Of a stretch of 64,000 nucleotides of DNA, positions 45,977 to 55,947 are shown piece by piece. Both the position numbers and the translations under genes were made by a program. The stretch is from an uncultured Propionibacterium sp. (GTDB lineage: Bacteria; Actinomycetota; Actinomycetes; Propionibacteriales; Propionibacteriaceae): assembly GCA_938036835.1 (NCBI GenBank), contig CALHWB010000055.1:62001-126000 (forward strand), read 5' to 3'. The notes under the pieces are model-generated. The model ran no database searches, was not told where the DNA came from, and saw nothing but the letters and a program-made list of their open reading frames with translations. Each line of letters begins with the position of its first letter. The first letter of the stretch is position 1.

Positions 45977-48907
45977 GTGGGTTTCATGGATCGCCTGCTC
46001 ACTATCGGCGAGGGACGCACCCTGAGGCGACTGCAGAAGATCGCCGGGCAGATCAACAGCATCGAGGATGACTACCTCGAGATGGCCGATGACGAATTGC
46101 GTGCCCAGACCGCCGACTTCCGAGAACGTCATGACAATGGCGAGTCGTTGGATTCGCTACTCCCCGAGGCCTTCGCCACCGTCCGGGAGGCAACTCGGCG
46201 GGTACTCGGCAAGCGGCCCTATGACGTCCAGTTGATGGGCGGCGTGGCTCTGCACGAGGCCAATATCGCCGAGATGAAGACCGGTGAGGGTAAGACCATC
46301 GTCGCTTTGCTGCCCAGCTATCTGAACGCCCTGGACGGCAAGGGCGTGCATGTGGTGACCGTCAACGATTACCTGGCCCAGTACCAGTCCGAGCAGATGG
46401 GCCGGGTGCATCACTTTCTGGGATTGGACGTCGGGGTGATCCTGGCCCAGATGACGCCCGCTCGTCGCCGGGTGGCCTATGGCGCCGACATCACCTATGG
46501 CACCAACAACGAGTTCGGCTTCGACTATCTGCGCGACAACATGGCCCTCAGCCCGGACGATCTGGTACAGCGTGGCCACCACTTCGCCATCGTCGACGAG
46601 GTGGATTCCATCCTGATCGACGAGGCCCGCACCCCGCTGATCATCTCCGGCCCGGCCTCGGAGAACAAGCAGTGGTATCCGGTTTTCGCCCGGTTGGCGG
46701 GCCGGCTCAAGCGTGACGTCGACTATGAGGTGGATGAGAAGAAGCGCACCATCTCGGTGCTGGCCCAGGGCATCGAGACCACCGAGGATGTGTTGGGGGT
46801 CGACAATCTATATGAGTCGGCCAACACCCCGCTGATCGGCTACTTGAATAATTCGATCCGGGCTAAGGAACTCTTCCACCGCGATAAGGACTATGTGGTT
46901 GCCGAGGGGGAGGTGCTGATCGTCGACGAGCACACCGGCCGTACCTTGATCGGGCGGCGCTACAACGAGGGTCTGCATCAGGCGCTGGAAGCCAAGGAAG
47001 GCGTCCAGATCAAGGACGAGTACCAGACCTTGGCTACCATCACCTTGCAGAACTACTTCCGGATGTACGACAAGTTGTCGGGGATGACCGGCACCGCCAA
47101 GACCGAGGAGAGCGAGTTCCAGAAGATCTACGGTCTGGGTGTGCTGGAAATCCCCACCAACAAGCCGATGATCCGTACCGACCAGAACGACCTGATCTAT
47201 CTGACCGAGTCGGCCAAGTTCGATGCCATCGTCGCCGACGTCGCCGAACGCTATGAGGCCGGCCAGCCGGTGCTGATCGGTACCGCCTCGGTTAACAAGT
47301 CTGAGCAACTCAGCAAGCGGTTGAAGAAGGCTGGCATTCCCCACCAGGTGTTGAACGCCAAACAGCATGCTAAGGAGGCGGCCATCGTTGCGCTGGCCGG
47401 CCGCAAGGCGGCGGTCACCGTCGCCACCAACATGGCCGGTCGCGGCACCGACATCATGCTGGGTGGCAATGCGGAGTTCCTGGCCGACCAGAAACTGCGC
47501 GAACAGGGCCTGGACCCGGTGGCGGATCGCGAGGAGTACGACGAGGCTTGGCCGGAGACACTGGCCGAGATCGAGCAGCAGGCCGCCGACGAGCATGATG
47601 AGGTGGTGGCCGCCGGCGGGTTGTATGTCATCGGTTCGGAACGTCATGAGTCACGGCGTATCGATAACCAGTTGCGGGGGCGTTCCGGTCGTCAGGGCGA
47701 CCCGGGGGAAAGCCGATTCTACCTGTCGCTGGAAGATGACCTGATGCGACTGTTCCAGGCCCATCTGGTGGAACGCGCCATGGTCTCGATGAACGTGCCC
47801 GAGGATGAACCCATCGACATGCGCGTTATCACCCGGGCCATCGAGAGCGCCCAGAAGCAGGTGGAGGCGCAGAACTTCGAGATGCGCAAGAATGTGCTCA
47901 AGTACGACGACGTGATGAACCGGCAGCGGCACGCCGTCTACGGTGACCGTTCCAAGGTGTTGGGCGGCACCCAGGTCGATGAGCAATTACGGGAGACCGT
48001 GGCCCGGGTGGTGCGTTCGGGCGTTCGGCAGTACACCGCTGGACTGCCCGATGACTGGGATCTGGACGAGTTGTGGTCCGAGATGCGAAAGCTTTATCCG
48101 GTCGGTCTTGACCAGGATGAATGGGAGTCCGAAGGCGATGCCGACGCGTTGGTGGAGGCCTTCGCCGAGGATGCGTCGCGCGCCTACGATGCCCGCGAGG
48201 AGAGTCTGGGCGAACAGAACATGCGAGAGCTGGAACGGCAGGTCTGGCTGACGGTTCTGGATCGCAAGTGGCGTGAGCACCTCTACGAGATGGACTATCT
48301 GCGCGAGGGCATCGGTTTGCGCGCCATGGCCCAACGCGACCCCCTGGTGGAGTATCAGCGCGAGGGCGCGCAAATGTTCGATGCCATGCGCGATGGCTTC
48401 GCCGAAGAGGTCGTCGGCTATCTGTTCAACATCGATGTCCAGGTGGTGCCCGATGCGGCCCCCGAGGTTACCGCGGATTCGGCCGCGGAGCTTGCGGGCA
48501 ACGGGTTGACCATCGGCGCGCGGTTGACCGCCGGGTCCGCTGCGGATACCCCGGATCCCGGGGGTAAGCCCGCGGTGATACCACCGGCTGCTAAACGGCG
48601 CGCCAAGTCTGGCAGATCCGCCAAACGGGCCGCGCCCGCCGAGCCGGGTAAGGCCGCCGAGGAACCCACCGCGCATATCGGTGACAGCAGGAACAGGCTG
48701 CGGGTGGGGGGCGTGCAACAGCGTCCGGACGCCAAGCGGCTCAGCTATTCCGCACCCGATGAGCAGGGGCAGAAGTCAACCACGGGGGCCCGGCGGCGGG
48801 CTAGCGAACCGGATCCCTATGCCGGAGTGGGACGCAATCAGCCGTGCCCGTGTGGATCTGGCAAGAAGTTCAAGCTCTGTCATGGTCGTAACCCCAACGT
48901 GGGATGA
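45977..48907 (+). CDS. secA: Preprotein translocase ATPase SecA
   Basis: The 976-aa protein starts at GTG 45977 (an ATG three codons on is possible). It shows Walker [19 protein letters not shown], the second ATP-binding half with [10 protein letters not shown] and [13 protein letters not shown], and a C-terminal zinc SEC-C motif [13 protein letters not shown]. The linker before it is Ala/Pro/Lys-rich. SecA drives export of unfolded proteins through SecYEG. The length is that of housekeeping SecA (SecA1). The 3' end overlaps the convergent Rv3235-like gene by 38 bases. Confidence 0.97.
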   Translation: MGFMDRLLTIGEGRTLRRLQKIAGQINSIEDDYLEMADDELRAQTADFRERHDNGESLDSLLPEAFATVREATRRVLGKRPYDVQLMGGVALHEANIAEMKTGEGKTIVALLPSYLNALDGKGVHVVTVNDYLAQYQSEQMGRVHHFLGLDVGVILAQMTPARRRVAYGADITYGTNNEFGFDYLRDNMALSPDDLVQRGHHFAIVDEVDSILIDEARTPLIISGPASENKQWYPVFARLAGRLKRDVDYEVDEKKRTISVLAQGIETTEDVLGVDNLYESANTPLIGYLNNSIRAKELFHRDKDYVVAEGEVLIVDEHTGRTLIGRRYNEGLHQALEAKEGVQIKDEYQTLATITLQNYFRMYDKLSGMTGTAKTEESEFQKIYGLGVLEIPTNKPMIRTDQNDLIYLTESAKFDAIVADVAERYEAGQPVLIGTASVNKSEQLSKRLKKAGIPHQVLNAKQHAKEAAIVALAGRKAAVTVATNMAGRGTDIMLGGNAEFLADQKLREQGLDPVADREEYDEAWPETLAEIEQQAADEHDEVVAAGGLYVIGSERHESRRIDNQLRGRSGRQGDPGESRFYLSLEDDLMRLFQAHLVERAMVSMNVPEDEPIDMRVITRAIESAQKQVEAQNFEMRKNVLKYDDVMNRQRHAVYGDRSKVLGGTQVDEQLRETVARVVRSGVRQYTAGLPDDWDLDELWSEMRKLYPVGLDQDEWESEGDADALVEAFAEDASRAYDAREESLGEQNMRELERQVWLTVLDRKWREHLYEMDYLREGIGLRAMAQRDPLVEYQREGAQMFDAMRDGFAEEVVGYLFNIDVQVVPDAAPEVTADSAAELAGNGLTIGARLTAGSAADTPDPGGKPAVIPPAAKRRAKSGRSAKRAAPAEPGKAAEEPTAHIGDSRNRLRVGGVQQRPDAKRLSYSAPDEQGQKSTTGARRRASEPDPYAGVGRNQPCPCGSGKKFKLCHGRNPNVG

Positions 48908-49439
48908 TTCCGGTCGGGCCGGGCCCCGGCAGCAGCACATCCAGGCTGGTCCAGCGCCAGCATCCGGCCTGGCTTTGCAGCCCGACCAGCACGCTGAACG
49001 AGCGTGCGGCCAGTTGATAGCGCAGTAGCGCGCTGATCTGTGTCTGGGCTAGCAGACTGATATGTACGCTGCCCAGCCGCACCGGAAGGCCGCGGTGGAT
49101 CATCAGGAAGCGGTTGAAGTGGGCTCGTGCCGCAAGATCGAACCAGCCGGCCAGTTGCGAGCCTGGCCGGTCCCCGGCCAAGATCTCGCCCACCAACCGG
49201 GCGATCCGGATGATGGTATTGCGCGCCTCCCGGGGGACCATGGGCGGGCGGTGGCTGGTGGGATAACTGGGCAGTTCGAAGAAATCCAGCCAGGCCAGGG
49301 TACGTTGGGTCAAGGTATCGGCTGCCGGAGCGTCCGGGCAGCCAGGTGGCTTCGTCTCGAGGGATGAGGGTTCCTCGGCGGGCTCGTTCCGTTGGGGGAA
49401 GCGTTCAGCGGCGGGATCGCCCAGTAGGTGGGTGGTCAT
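48870..49439 (-). CDS. Rv3235-family protein
   Basis: The 189-aa protein begins [17 protein letters not shown]. Its C-terminal 120 residues match the Rv3235 family, found beside secA in Actinobacteria: an [18 protein letters not shown] helix and [25 protein letters not shown]. No signal or membrane segment. Function unknown. Its last 12 codons lie antisense to the 3' end of secA, a tight convergent arrangement that leaves no room for a terminator between them. Confidence 0.82.
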   Translation of the reverse strand: MTTHLLGDPAAERFPQRNEPAEEPSSLETKPPGCPDAPAADTLTQRTLAWLDFFELPSYPTSHRPPMVPREARNTIIRIARLVGEILAGDRPGSQLAGWFDLAARAHFNRFLMIHRGLPVRLGSVHISLLAQTQISALLRYQLAARSFSVLVGLQSQAGCWRWTSLDVLLPGPGPTGIIPRWGYDHDRA

Positions 49440-49854
49440 GGAATCCAGCTTGCCGCTGGTCTCCCTGCGGCTAACCCTGTGCCTGGTGAATTTGTGGATA
49501 GCTTCGGAGCCGGTCGGCCATCAGCGGCCGCCGACCGGATCCTGCCGCCGGCTGGTTGACCAGCCGGCCGGTTGTCAGCGCCTCGCAGCAACCCCGTGAT
49601 GCTGGGTTGTCTCCCGGTCGGTGGGACGATCCGCCCGGGAACTGCCGGGGACTTTGTCTCCGGGGCACTCGACGAGTGCATCCGGATGATTTGGGTCGAC
49701 TCGCTGAGCATCGCAGCATGCGGTCGGTGATGTTCGGGAACCCCGCGATGCCGGTCCGAATCATCGGCTCATCGAATCGCCTGCCGGAAAACCGGGCCGG
49801 CCTGAGCGGACGTGCCACAATCCTGGGTAGGAAACCGACGAGCAGGAAGATCCG
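49440..49854. promoter_or_regulatory. Divergent intergenic region
   Basis: These 415 bases separate the Rv3235-like gene and the DUF6912 gene, which are transcribed away from each other, so two promoters are expected. I see no further gene and no strong palindrome. The AGGAAG ribosome site of the rightward gene ends at about 49849. Confidence 0.45.
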
Positions 49855-50343
49855 ATGGCCGCACGAGTATTGGTGTGTGTTCCCGTTGATCGCGCACAGG
49901 CCGCCAGCCTGATCGCCGGTGCCGAACTGGCCGGGCCCTTGCAGGTCTTCCAGGCAAATGCGGAATTGCGCGCGGGCTTTGGTCTGGGCGCGGACGAGAA
50001 CGAGGCAGCCGAGTATGCCTGCCTGCTGATCGCGGCCCTGTGGGGTCTGACCCGGTACGGCCATCGGCTGGTTTTGACGGCCCAGGTGGATCCGGCCGGG
50101 CTGGGGCCGGGAGCCGAGCCCGGAAACGGTGGCCGGACGCTGGCCGGGTTGAGCCTCGACCGGGTGGAGGCATTCTTCACCGATGATCCGGGAGCGGAAT
50201 TGGGTGAGTTGACCGGGCAGTTGCGTGGCCTCGATCTGGATTCGGCCTGGGCGCTGCCCCCGGTTGCCGAGTTGCACCGGGAACACGATCTGCTGTGGCA
50301 TTCGGTGGTGGAGCTTGGTGTCTTCCTGGATTCGATCGGCTGA
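49855..50343 (+). CDS. DUF6912 family protein
   Basis: The 162-aa protein opens MAARVLVCVPVDRAQAASLIAGAEL and contains ENEAAEYACLLIAAL and HRLVLTAQVD, matching the actinobacterial DUF6912 family (a protein of unknown function with an alternating strand-helix start). ATG at 49855 follows AGGAAG. It ends 57 bases before the convergent gntP-like gene and marks the end of the backbone before the catabolic locus. Confidence 0.78.
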   Translation: MAARVLVCVPVDRAQAASLIAGAELAGPLQVFQANAELRAGFGLGADENEAAEYACLLIAALWGLTRYGHRLVLTAQVDPAGLGPGAEPGNGGRTLAGLSLDRVEAFFTDDPGAELGELTGQLRGLDLDSAWALPPVAELHREHDLLWHSVVELGVFLDSIG

Positions 50344-50399
50344 CCGGGCGCGGGAACGATATCGCGGTCTGGCGCCCGGTCCGGTCTTGACTGACGGCT

Positions 50400-51788
50400 T
50401 CAGATGATCAGCCAGACCATGGCGATGATTGCCATGCCCAGGAACCCGGCTACGGTGCACAGCACCGTCCAGGTCCTCAGGCCGTCGGCGACGTCCAGGC
50501 CCAGGAAACGGCTGGCTATCCAGAACCCGGAATCGTTGATGTGGGACAGGGAGACCGAACCCATGCCGATGGCCAGCACGATCAATGCAACCTGCAGATC
50601 GGAGAAGCCGCCCTGCTCGACCGTCGACTGGACGAGTCCGGCTGCGGCCAGCGTGGCCACCGTACCCGAACCCTGGGCGACCTTGAACACCAGGGCCAGC
50701 AGGAAAGCCAGCAGCAGAATGGGTACCCCGGCGGAGACCAGTATGCTAGACACCGCATCGCCGATTCCCGATGCGGTCAGCACCTTAGCGAACACCCCGC
50801 CGGCGCCGGTGACGAAGACCACCACTGCGGCTGGGCCTAGGGCCGCGTTCATCAGATCGCCAAGCTCCTCCTTTGACCAGCCATGGACCAGGCCAAGCAC
50901 CAGCATGGCCAGCACCGTGGCCACGATCAGCGCGAACCCGGGGGCGCCGACGAAGCCGGTGACCCGGTAGGGCATGGATCCTTCCGGCAGCAGGATCTTG
51001 CCGATGGTGCCGGTCGCGATCATGACGATGGGCAGCAGGATCGTTGCCAGCACCAACCCGGCATTCGGGGTGCGGTGTTGCCGGCCGTCCGGCTCGTGCG
51101 CTGCCTGCTGGCTGAGATCGGTCGCCCCGGTCTGCTCATACCTGGCTCGGGTGGTGCGGTCGAGTTCGAAATCACTGCCGGTGAGCCGGCGGCTGACCAG
51201 GTAGACGACGATGCCCACCGGGATGGCTAACAGGATGCCCAGCAGGGTAACCAGGCCCAGCACATCCTCGCGCAGCAAGGTGGCGGAGCCGGTGACCCCG
51301 GGATGCGGCGGCACGGTGTTGTGGATGAAGACCATGGTGGCCGCCACCGGCGCACCCAGGATCACCGGTGAACGGTGCCCCGCGGCCCGGGCGAAACCAA
51401 AGATGATTGGCACCAGAATGATGTAGGCCACATCGAAGAAGATCGGGATGGCGACTAGCCCGGAGGCAATCATCAGGGCCGGCCCGAGCCGTTTGGGACC
51501 GAGCAGCCGGGCAGCCGCAGTGGCCAGCACTGCGGCTCCGCCGGTCTTCTCGATGATGCCGCCGAGCATCGCACCCAGCCCGACCAGCAGCGCAACACTG
51601 CCCAGGGTGCTGCCCATGCCTTCGATGACGGTTGGGATCACCCTGTCGATCGGTAGCCCCGCGGCCAGGCCGGTGGCCAGCGAGATGGTGAGCAGTGCCA
51701 CGTAGGCTGGCCATTTGAACCGCATGACCAGCAGCAATAGCAGGGCGATGGCCGCAATGGCCATCGCTACCAGATAGGTGGTGTTCAT
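50400..51788 (-). CDS. GntP-family gluconate/sugar-acid:H+ symporter
   Basis: The 462-aa membrane protein has about 12-14 helices and GntP motifs: GLGAMLGGIIEKTGGA, FFDVAYIILVPI, GAPVAATMVFIHNTVPPHPG and SVSLSHINDSGFWI. GntP carriers import gluconate and related aldonates with protons. It is third after the oiaC-like and apnO-like genes on the same strand (48-base gap), so it probably brings in the acid that those enzymes use. Confidence 0.93.
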   Translation of the reverse strand: MNTTYLVAMAIAAIALLLLLVMRFKWPAYVALLTISLATGLAAGLPIDRVIPTVIEGMGSTLGSVALLVGLGAMLGGIIEKTGGAAVLATAAARLLGPKRLGPALMIASGLVAIPIFFDVAYIILVPIIFGFARAAGHRSPVILGAPVAATMVFIHNTVPPHPGVTGSATLLREDVLGLVTLLGILLAIPVGIVVYLVSRRLTGSDFELDRTTRARYEQTGATDLSQQAAHEPDGRQHRTPNAGLVLATILLPIVMIATGTIGKILLPEGSMPYRVTGFVGAPGFALIVATVLAMLVLGLVHGWSKEELGDLMNAALGPAAVVVFVTGAGGVFAKVLTASGIGDAVSSILVSAGVPILLLAFLLALVFKVAQGSGTVATLAAAGLVQSTVEQGGFSDLQVALIVLAIGMGSVSLSHINDSGFWIASRFLGLDVADGLRTWTVLCTVAGFLGMAIIAMVWLII

Positions 51789-51836
51789 CGGTTTCTCCTG
51801 TCGGGCCGGGCCGGTAGGCCGAGTAGTCGGGTCGGC

Positions 51837-52733
51837 TCAGCGGTCGATACGCTCCCGGTTGAGCATCTTGGCGAGCACGATGTCGAGTTCCTCGTCCGAC
51901 CAGACCCGGGTCCAATCCGGTTTTATGATGGCCTTTCGGCCATAGTCCATGGCCAATAGACAGGCATCGGAGAAGGGGTTGGAACCGCGCAGCGCGTTGG
52001 TCAGTGCGATATAGATATGCCCGAAGAAGATGGCCTTGACGGCTGGCTCCGGGATACCAACCTCATTGACCGCATGATCCAGGGCGTCTTTGAGGAATTG
52101 CCCGATCATGCAGCCGATGGTTTCGACCAGGGTCGGTTCGAGCTGGGCCAGTTGCTTGATGGTCACCCAGTGCACGTCGACCACCGGGGCATATTGCGCT
52201 CGGATGACCTGGTCGGTGCGCGCCTGCTGGCCCTCGTCGGCGTTCTCGATCGCGGCGACGACCTCTTGGGGGGCCGAGATCCCGCCGAAGGTGTCGTTCC
52301 ACTGGTCCGCGGCGCGTTCCAGGAAGACCGAGGGATGGCAGGGATGGGCGCAGGCCAGCGCGACATCGTCGCGCCGGGCCACCAGGCCGGCATAGGCGGC
52401 GGCTGGGTCGAGGGTCAGCAGTACCGAACCCGGCTTCATCAGGGGGACGACCTGCTGGGAGACCGCGCCCAGGGCGATATCGGGGACGGCGAGGATGACT
52501 ACGTCGCAGTCGGCCGCCACCGCTGATATATCGGAGACCTCGCGGCCGAGTTCTCGGATGGCTGCCTGGCCGGCTGCCGAGGCTTCGCAGTAGTAGATGG
52601 TGGCTTCGGTCAGATCGAGGTTGTTGGAAACCCGGGTGCCCATCTTTCCGGCGGCACCGACTACCGCGATGGTCAGCTCGGGATCTAGCGTGACTTCCTT
52701 GCCATACAGTGGGTTGAGTTGCTTGTCTGTCAT
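51837..52733 (-). CDS. Apionate oxidoisomerase-like dehydrogenase
   Basis: The 298-aa protein has an N-terminal NAD-binding fold (IAVVGAAGKMGTRVSNNL, residues 22-39) and a C-terminal phosphogluconate-dehydrogenase-type helical domain. Distinctive segments are LDPAAAYAGLVARRDDVALAC, HPCHPSVFLE and PDWTRVWSDEELD. These match, from memory, the ApnO family, which oxidises and rearranges D-apionate to 3-oxo-isoapionate. The gene next to it encodes the enzyme type that decarboxylates that product. ATG overlaps the upstream stop as ATGA. Substrate is inferred, not proven. Confidence 0.78.
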   Translation of the reverse strand: MTDKQLNPLYGKEVTLDPELTIAVVGAAGKMGTRVSNNLDLTEATIYYCEASAAGQAAIRELGREVSDISAVAADCDVVILAVPDIALGAVSQQVVPLMKPGSVLLTLDPAAAYAGLVARRDDVALACAHPCHPSVFLERAADQWNDTFGGISAPQEVVAAIENADEGQQARTDQVIRAQYAPVVDVHWVTIKQLAQLEPTLVETIGCMIGQFLKDALDHAVNEVGIPEPAVKAIFFGHIYIALTNALRGSNPFSDACLLAMDYGRKAIIKPDWTRVWSDEELDIVLAKMLNRERIDR

Positions 52734-53602
52734 GATTCCTCCTGTCGGGTTGGGTTGAGGGTCCGGTGGCCGGGCCGGTGGTGATCAAGCGATCCCGGGT
52801 GCGCGGCTCGCCAGGCGCGCAGTCCGGCGAGACTGGCCTGGGTCCAGTCACGTTCGATGGCGAGGGTGGCGGTCAGATCGCCTTGCCAGGGCACCCAGTG
52901 CTCCACGATGGCCGAACCGCACCGGCCGGCGGCCGTGACCATGGACAGCTCATGATCCAGATCCAGCATTCCGGCGCCAAGGCGTGCTCCGGCGAATCGG
53001 AAACCGACCCAGTCATCGGCCCGGGTGAAGGCGAAATCCTTGACGTGCAGATTGATGGTGTGGGCAGCGGTGAGCTCCACCACGGTGCGCGGGTGCTCGA
53101 GTGCGGACACGCAGTTGGCCGGATCCAAACAGATACCGATGCGCGGTGAGTTCAATCCGTTAACCAGGTGAACCAGGGCACTGGTCGGGATCTGCTCATA
53201 GGTCTCCAGTGCCAGGCTGACGCCGTGCTCGTCGAGCAGTGGCAGGATACCGCCCAGCCGATGGACCAGATTCGGTAGGCCCAGGGTCAGGTCGTCCGCA
53301 GTCACCATGGAGCGCAGCATGGTCGCGCCCAATGCGCCGGCCATGGCGATCTGCCGGGCCAGGTGTTCGTGGTCTGTGCCGCGCGTGCCGAGCTCAAGGG
53401 CGAGCCCCGATCGGTCGGCCAGCCCTCGCAGTCCGGCCAAGGCGGCATCGTCCAGTTCGTCGAGGTGCGGGTCATCGCAGATCTGGAAAACCTCACAGTC
53501 CAGTTCGATCGCCCGCTCGACCTGGGCCGCGATGCCGAGTGGATGTGGGTTGGTGTGATGCCGTTCCCAGAACAGGGCATAGCTGCCGATCCCGATTCGC
53601 AT
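52730..53602 (-). CDS. Xylose-isomerase-like TIM barrel, 3-oxo-isoapionate decarboxylase-like
   Basis: ATG at 53602 (MRIGIGSYALFWE) follows GGGGGACGC; the open frame upstream crosses the operator. The 290-aa barrel has metal-site residues in LALETYEQIPT, ICLDPANC, NLHVKDFAF and IVEHWVPWQGD. The start and VEHW-PWQGD match the OiaC-type family that I recall beside apnO. It would turn 3-oxo-isoapionate into L-erythrulose. First gene of a three-gene operon with the apnO-like and gntP-like genes, controlled from the region shared with gntR. Confidence 0.77.
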   Translation of the reverse strand: MRIGIGSYALFWERHHTNPHPLGIAAQVERAIELDCEVFQICDDPHLDELDDAALAGLRGLADRSGLALELGTRGTDHEHLARQIAMAGALGATMLRSMVTADDLTLGLPNLVHRLGGILPLLDEHGVSLALETYEQIPTSALVHLVNGLNSPRIGICLDPANCVSALEHPRTVVELTAAHTINLHVKDFAFTRADDWVGFRFAGARLGAGMLDLDHELSMVTAAGRCGSAIVEHWVPWQGDLTATLAIERDWTQASLAGLRAWRAAHPGSLDHHRPGHRTLNPTRQEES

Positions 53603-53629
53603 GCGTCCCCCTCGTTGGGTTGCGTGGCA

Positions 53630-53716
53630 ATTGGTTGACCAATGTAGAGCAACATTGCTTACAACGATCATCTACGGCTCTGATCTTACGCGAGATTCCC
53701 AAATTGGTCAACCAGT
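53630..53716. promoter_or_regulatory. Two FadR-type operators between oiaC-like and gntR genes
   Basis: ATTGGTTGACCAAT (53630-53643) is a perfect palindrome. ATTGGTCAACCAGT (53703-53716) is nearly the same in inverted orientation. Both fit the TTGGT-NN-ACCAA form bound by FadR-subfamily GntR proteins. Centres are 73 bases apart in the divergent region, so binding could silence both directions. Confidence 0.8.
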
Positions 53717-53776
53717 TTTGGTTGTCCGGTCGGATCTTGCCAGGAGAAACCATCGACAGGGCGCTAGACTCGCGTC

Positions 53777-54496
53777 GTGGATGAGCACGGGGAGACCACG
53801 GACGCCGGTGTGACCGGGAGCTTCAGCGGATCACCGAGCGGATCAACCACCCAGCAGTTGCTCGATCTGATCTGGAGCGGCAGCCTCAGCCCGGGGGACC
53901 GCCTACCGGCCGAACGAAGCCTGGCAGAGCAGCTCTTGGTGGGTCGTTCGGCGGTGCGTGAGGCGATCGCCGCTTTGGAGGTACTGGGTTTCGTGGAGAC
54001 CAGGGGGGGCTCCGGTACCTATCTGCGGGCAGCCACCTCGGAACTTCTGCCCCGGGCGCTGAACTGGGGCATGATGCTCGACCGCGACAAGACCGCACAG
54101 CTGGCCCAGGTGCGCGAGGGATTGGAGATACTAGCGGTCGAGTTGGCTGCGCCGGCCTATCGAGCCACGCGGCTAGCCGAATTGGCTGCCATCGTCGATG
54201 AAGCGGCCGCGCTGCGCTTTGATCCGGCCGGTTTCGTGGAGGCGGACGTGGCCTTTCACCGCCATATCGCCGATACCAGCGGCAATCCGACGCTGGCCGA
54301 CCTGCTGTCGACCGCACGCTCGTTGCTGCGGGTCTGGTTCGAGAAGGCAGTGCGCGAGCAAACCGACATCGAGGCGGCGCTGCGCGAACATGGCGCTATC
54401 GTGGCGGCTCTGGCCGCGGGCGACGTGCTGGGGGCGGTTGCTGCCATGCGGGTACACATGCGCACCGCCACCGAACGGATCCTGCGGGCCGGCTGA
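53777..54496 (+). CDS. FadR-subfamily GntR transcriptional regulator
   Basis: The 239-aa protein starts at GTG 53777. A winged helix-turn-helix spans about residues 25-85 (SLSPGDRLPAERSLAEQLLVGRSAVREAIAALEVLGFVETRGGSGTYL is the typical GntR layout). An FCD ligand domain follows, with the metal-binding His and Asp pattern EADVAFHRHIADTSGN and a final EHGAIVAAL-AGDVLGAVAAMRVHM. It is divergent from the oiaC/apnO/gntP operon with two matching palindromes between, so it is the likely repressor, released by a sugar acid. Confidence 0.92.
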   Translation: MDEHGETTDAGVTGSFSGSPSGSTTQQLLDLIWSGSLSPGDRLPAERSLAEQLLVGRSAVREAIAALEVLGFVETRGGSGTYLRAATSELLPRALNWGMMLDRDKTAQLAQVREGLEILAVELAAPAYRATRLAELAAIVDEAAALRFDPAGFVEADVAFHRHIADTSGNPTLADLLSTARSLLRVWFEKAVREQTDIEAALREHGAIVAALAAGDVLGAVAAMRVHMRTATERILRAG

Positions 54497-54582
54497 TCCC
54501 CATCTAATGGACTCCGGCCGGTGCCCGGGCATCGGGTGGCTGCGCTGGGCATCGGGCTTGATCGCGGCCACCCGATGCGGGT

Positions 54583-55905
54583 TCAGCGCTGGCCCTGGGC
54601 TGCCTTCATGAAACGACGCTGGTAGCTGATCACCTGATTGGTGGAGGTGAACCGGGCAAGGTAACCGGGTTCTGCGGTCACCACCACCCGGTCTGCCATG
54701 TCGCAGAATTCGTCGCTGGCCAGCAGCCGATCGATATCGGGATAGTTCCAGTCGCCCTCCATGGAGCAGATGATCAACCGGGTGTCGGGCAAATTCGCAT
54801 TGCGCAGCAAACGCAGATTGTGCCGGACGCCATCCAGTCCGTCGGCGCCCTCGGGATTACCCAGGTTGCGGTACTTCACCACGTCCCGGGCGCGTTGTAC
54901 CGCTCCGGCGATGTCGAACTCGGTGTCGGTGCTCGCCAGATAGTCGTTACGCAACAGGTAATCGCGCAATAGGGGGCCGGCCGACTGATCGTTTGCGTCG
55001 TATCTGGCCAGCAGATCGGCCAGCGCCCGAGACTGCATCAACCGATGCCGGATGAACGAGTTGATGAAGTACGGCCTGGCTTGCAGGGCAAGTTGGGTCT
55101 GGTAGGGCTCGAACATCAAGGTGTAGTTGATGCGGAAGCCAAGTTCGGTGAGTTTCAAGGTCAGTGCATGACCGCGCAATGCGTCCGCTGTCGCGGGTTG
55201 CCAGTATCGGGTCGCCAACCGGCCATCCCCGGTGAGCAATTGACCGACATTCTCCGCATTGACCGGCCCGGTATGGGGCACCTTGATCACAACCCGGTCG
55301 CGTCCCAGCAGTTCGGCGAAGAACTCCGCCTCTTCGACGATCTTGCTGAAATCGGGCTCGAAGGGGTTATTCAGTTCAACGCTGATATCGCAGCCGGGCC
55401 CCAGAATGCGACCCAGTTCCGCCATGACCTCGTCACGGGTGGTGAAGCGGTGATCGATGTTGGCTGCCGGGTTGTTGATGAACAGGTCGTAGATGATGCC
55501 CGGATTACAGGTCAGATTACCCAGCAGGGGCGCTATCGGTGCCACCTCATAGGGGTTCGCGCTATCGGCCGAATAGATCACGTTGGTAGGACGGCGCCTG
55601 CCATCGGAGTCGTATCCGATATCGCGAACCAGGTTGACATTCAGCAGGCCGTCGGCTTCGAGGTCGTATTCGAAGCGGAAGCCGGCCGGGGTATGACCCG
55701 GTGCCGCCCGGAAGTAGTCGCAGATGCGTTCGAACTCGGCGGTGACTCCCAGATGGCTGGCATGCCTGGTCAACTGTTCGAATTGGGTAGCGCTGATCGG
55801 CTGATCAAGTACGCGGGCCAGGTGGTCACCGATTTGGCGCGTCGGAGTCAATCCGAGACTGCGAATACGGTATTGCAGGCTGGCCGGTTGGGATGTGAAG
55901 AACAT
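54583..55905 (-). CDS. Enlarged transaldolase-like TIM barrel
   Basis: ATG at 55905 follows AGGAG with a good spacing; a start 27 bases earlier lies in front of that site. The 440-aa protein has transaldolase hallmarks in the middle: LTCNPGIIYDLF, ISVELNNPF, DRVVIKVPHTG with the probable Schiff-base lysine, LTELGFRINYTLMFEPYQT and ARPYFINSFIRHR. About 100 extra N-terminal and 120 extra C-terminal residues (RLIICSMEGDWNYPDI) set it apart from the usual 220-340 residues. It may cleave or form a C-C bond on a keto sugar acid or phosphate. Last gene of a five-gene operon. Confidence 0.75.
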   Translation of the reverse strand: MFFTSQPASLQYRIRSLGLTPTRQIGDHLARVLDQPISATQFEQLTRHASHLGVTAEFERICDYFRAAPGHTPAGFRFEYDLEADGLLNVNLVRDIGYDSDGRRRPTNVIYSADSANPYEVAPIAPLLGNLTCNPGIIYDLFINNPAANIDHRFTTRDEVMAELGRILGPGCDISVELNNPFEPDFSKIVEEAEFFAELLGRDRVVIKVPHTGPVNAENVGQLLTGDGRLATRYWQPATADALRGHALTLKLTELGFRINYTLMFEPYQTQLALQARPYFINSFIRHRLMQSRALADLLARYDANDQSAGPLLRDYLLRNDYLASTDTEFDIAGAVQRARDVVKYRNLGNPEGADGLDGVRHNLRLLRNANLPDTRLIICSMEGDWNYPDIDRLLASDEFCDMADRVVVTAEPGYLARFTSTNQVISYQRRFMKAAQGQR

Positions 55906-55947
55906 CAATGGTCTCCTAGTCGGGATTGCCAATGGTGAGGTAGGCCC

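Noticed and set aside
49471..50460. Long minus-strand frame opposite the DUF6912 gene
   Set aside because: Its translation is rich in Arg, Gly and Pro, with no family motifs, and it covers a well-supported gene. It is a by-product of high G+C.
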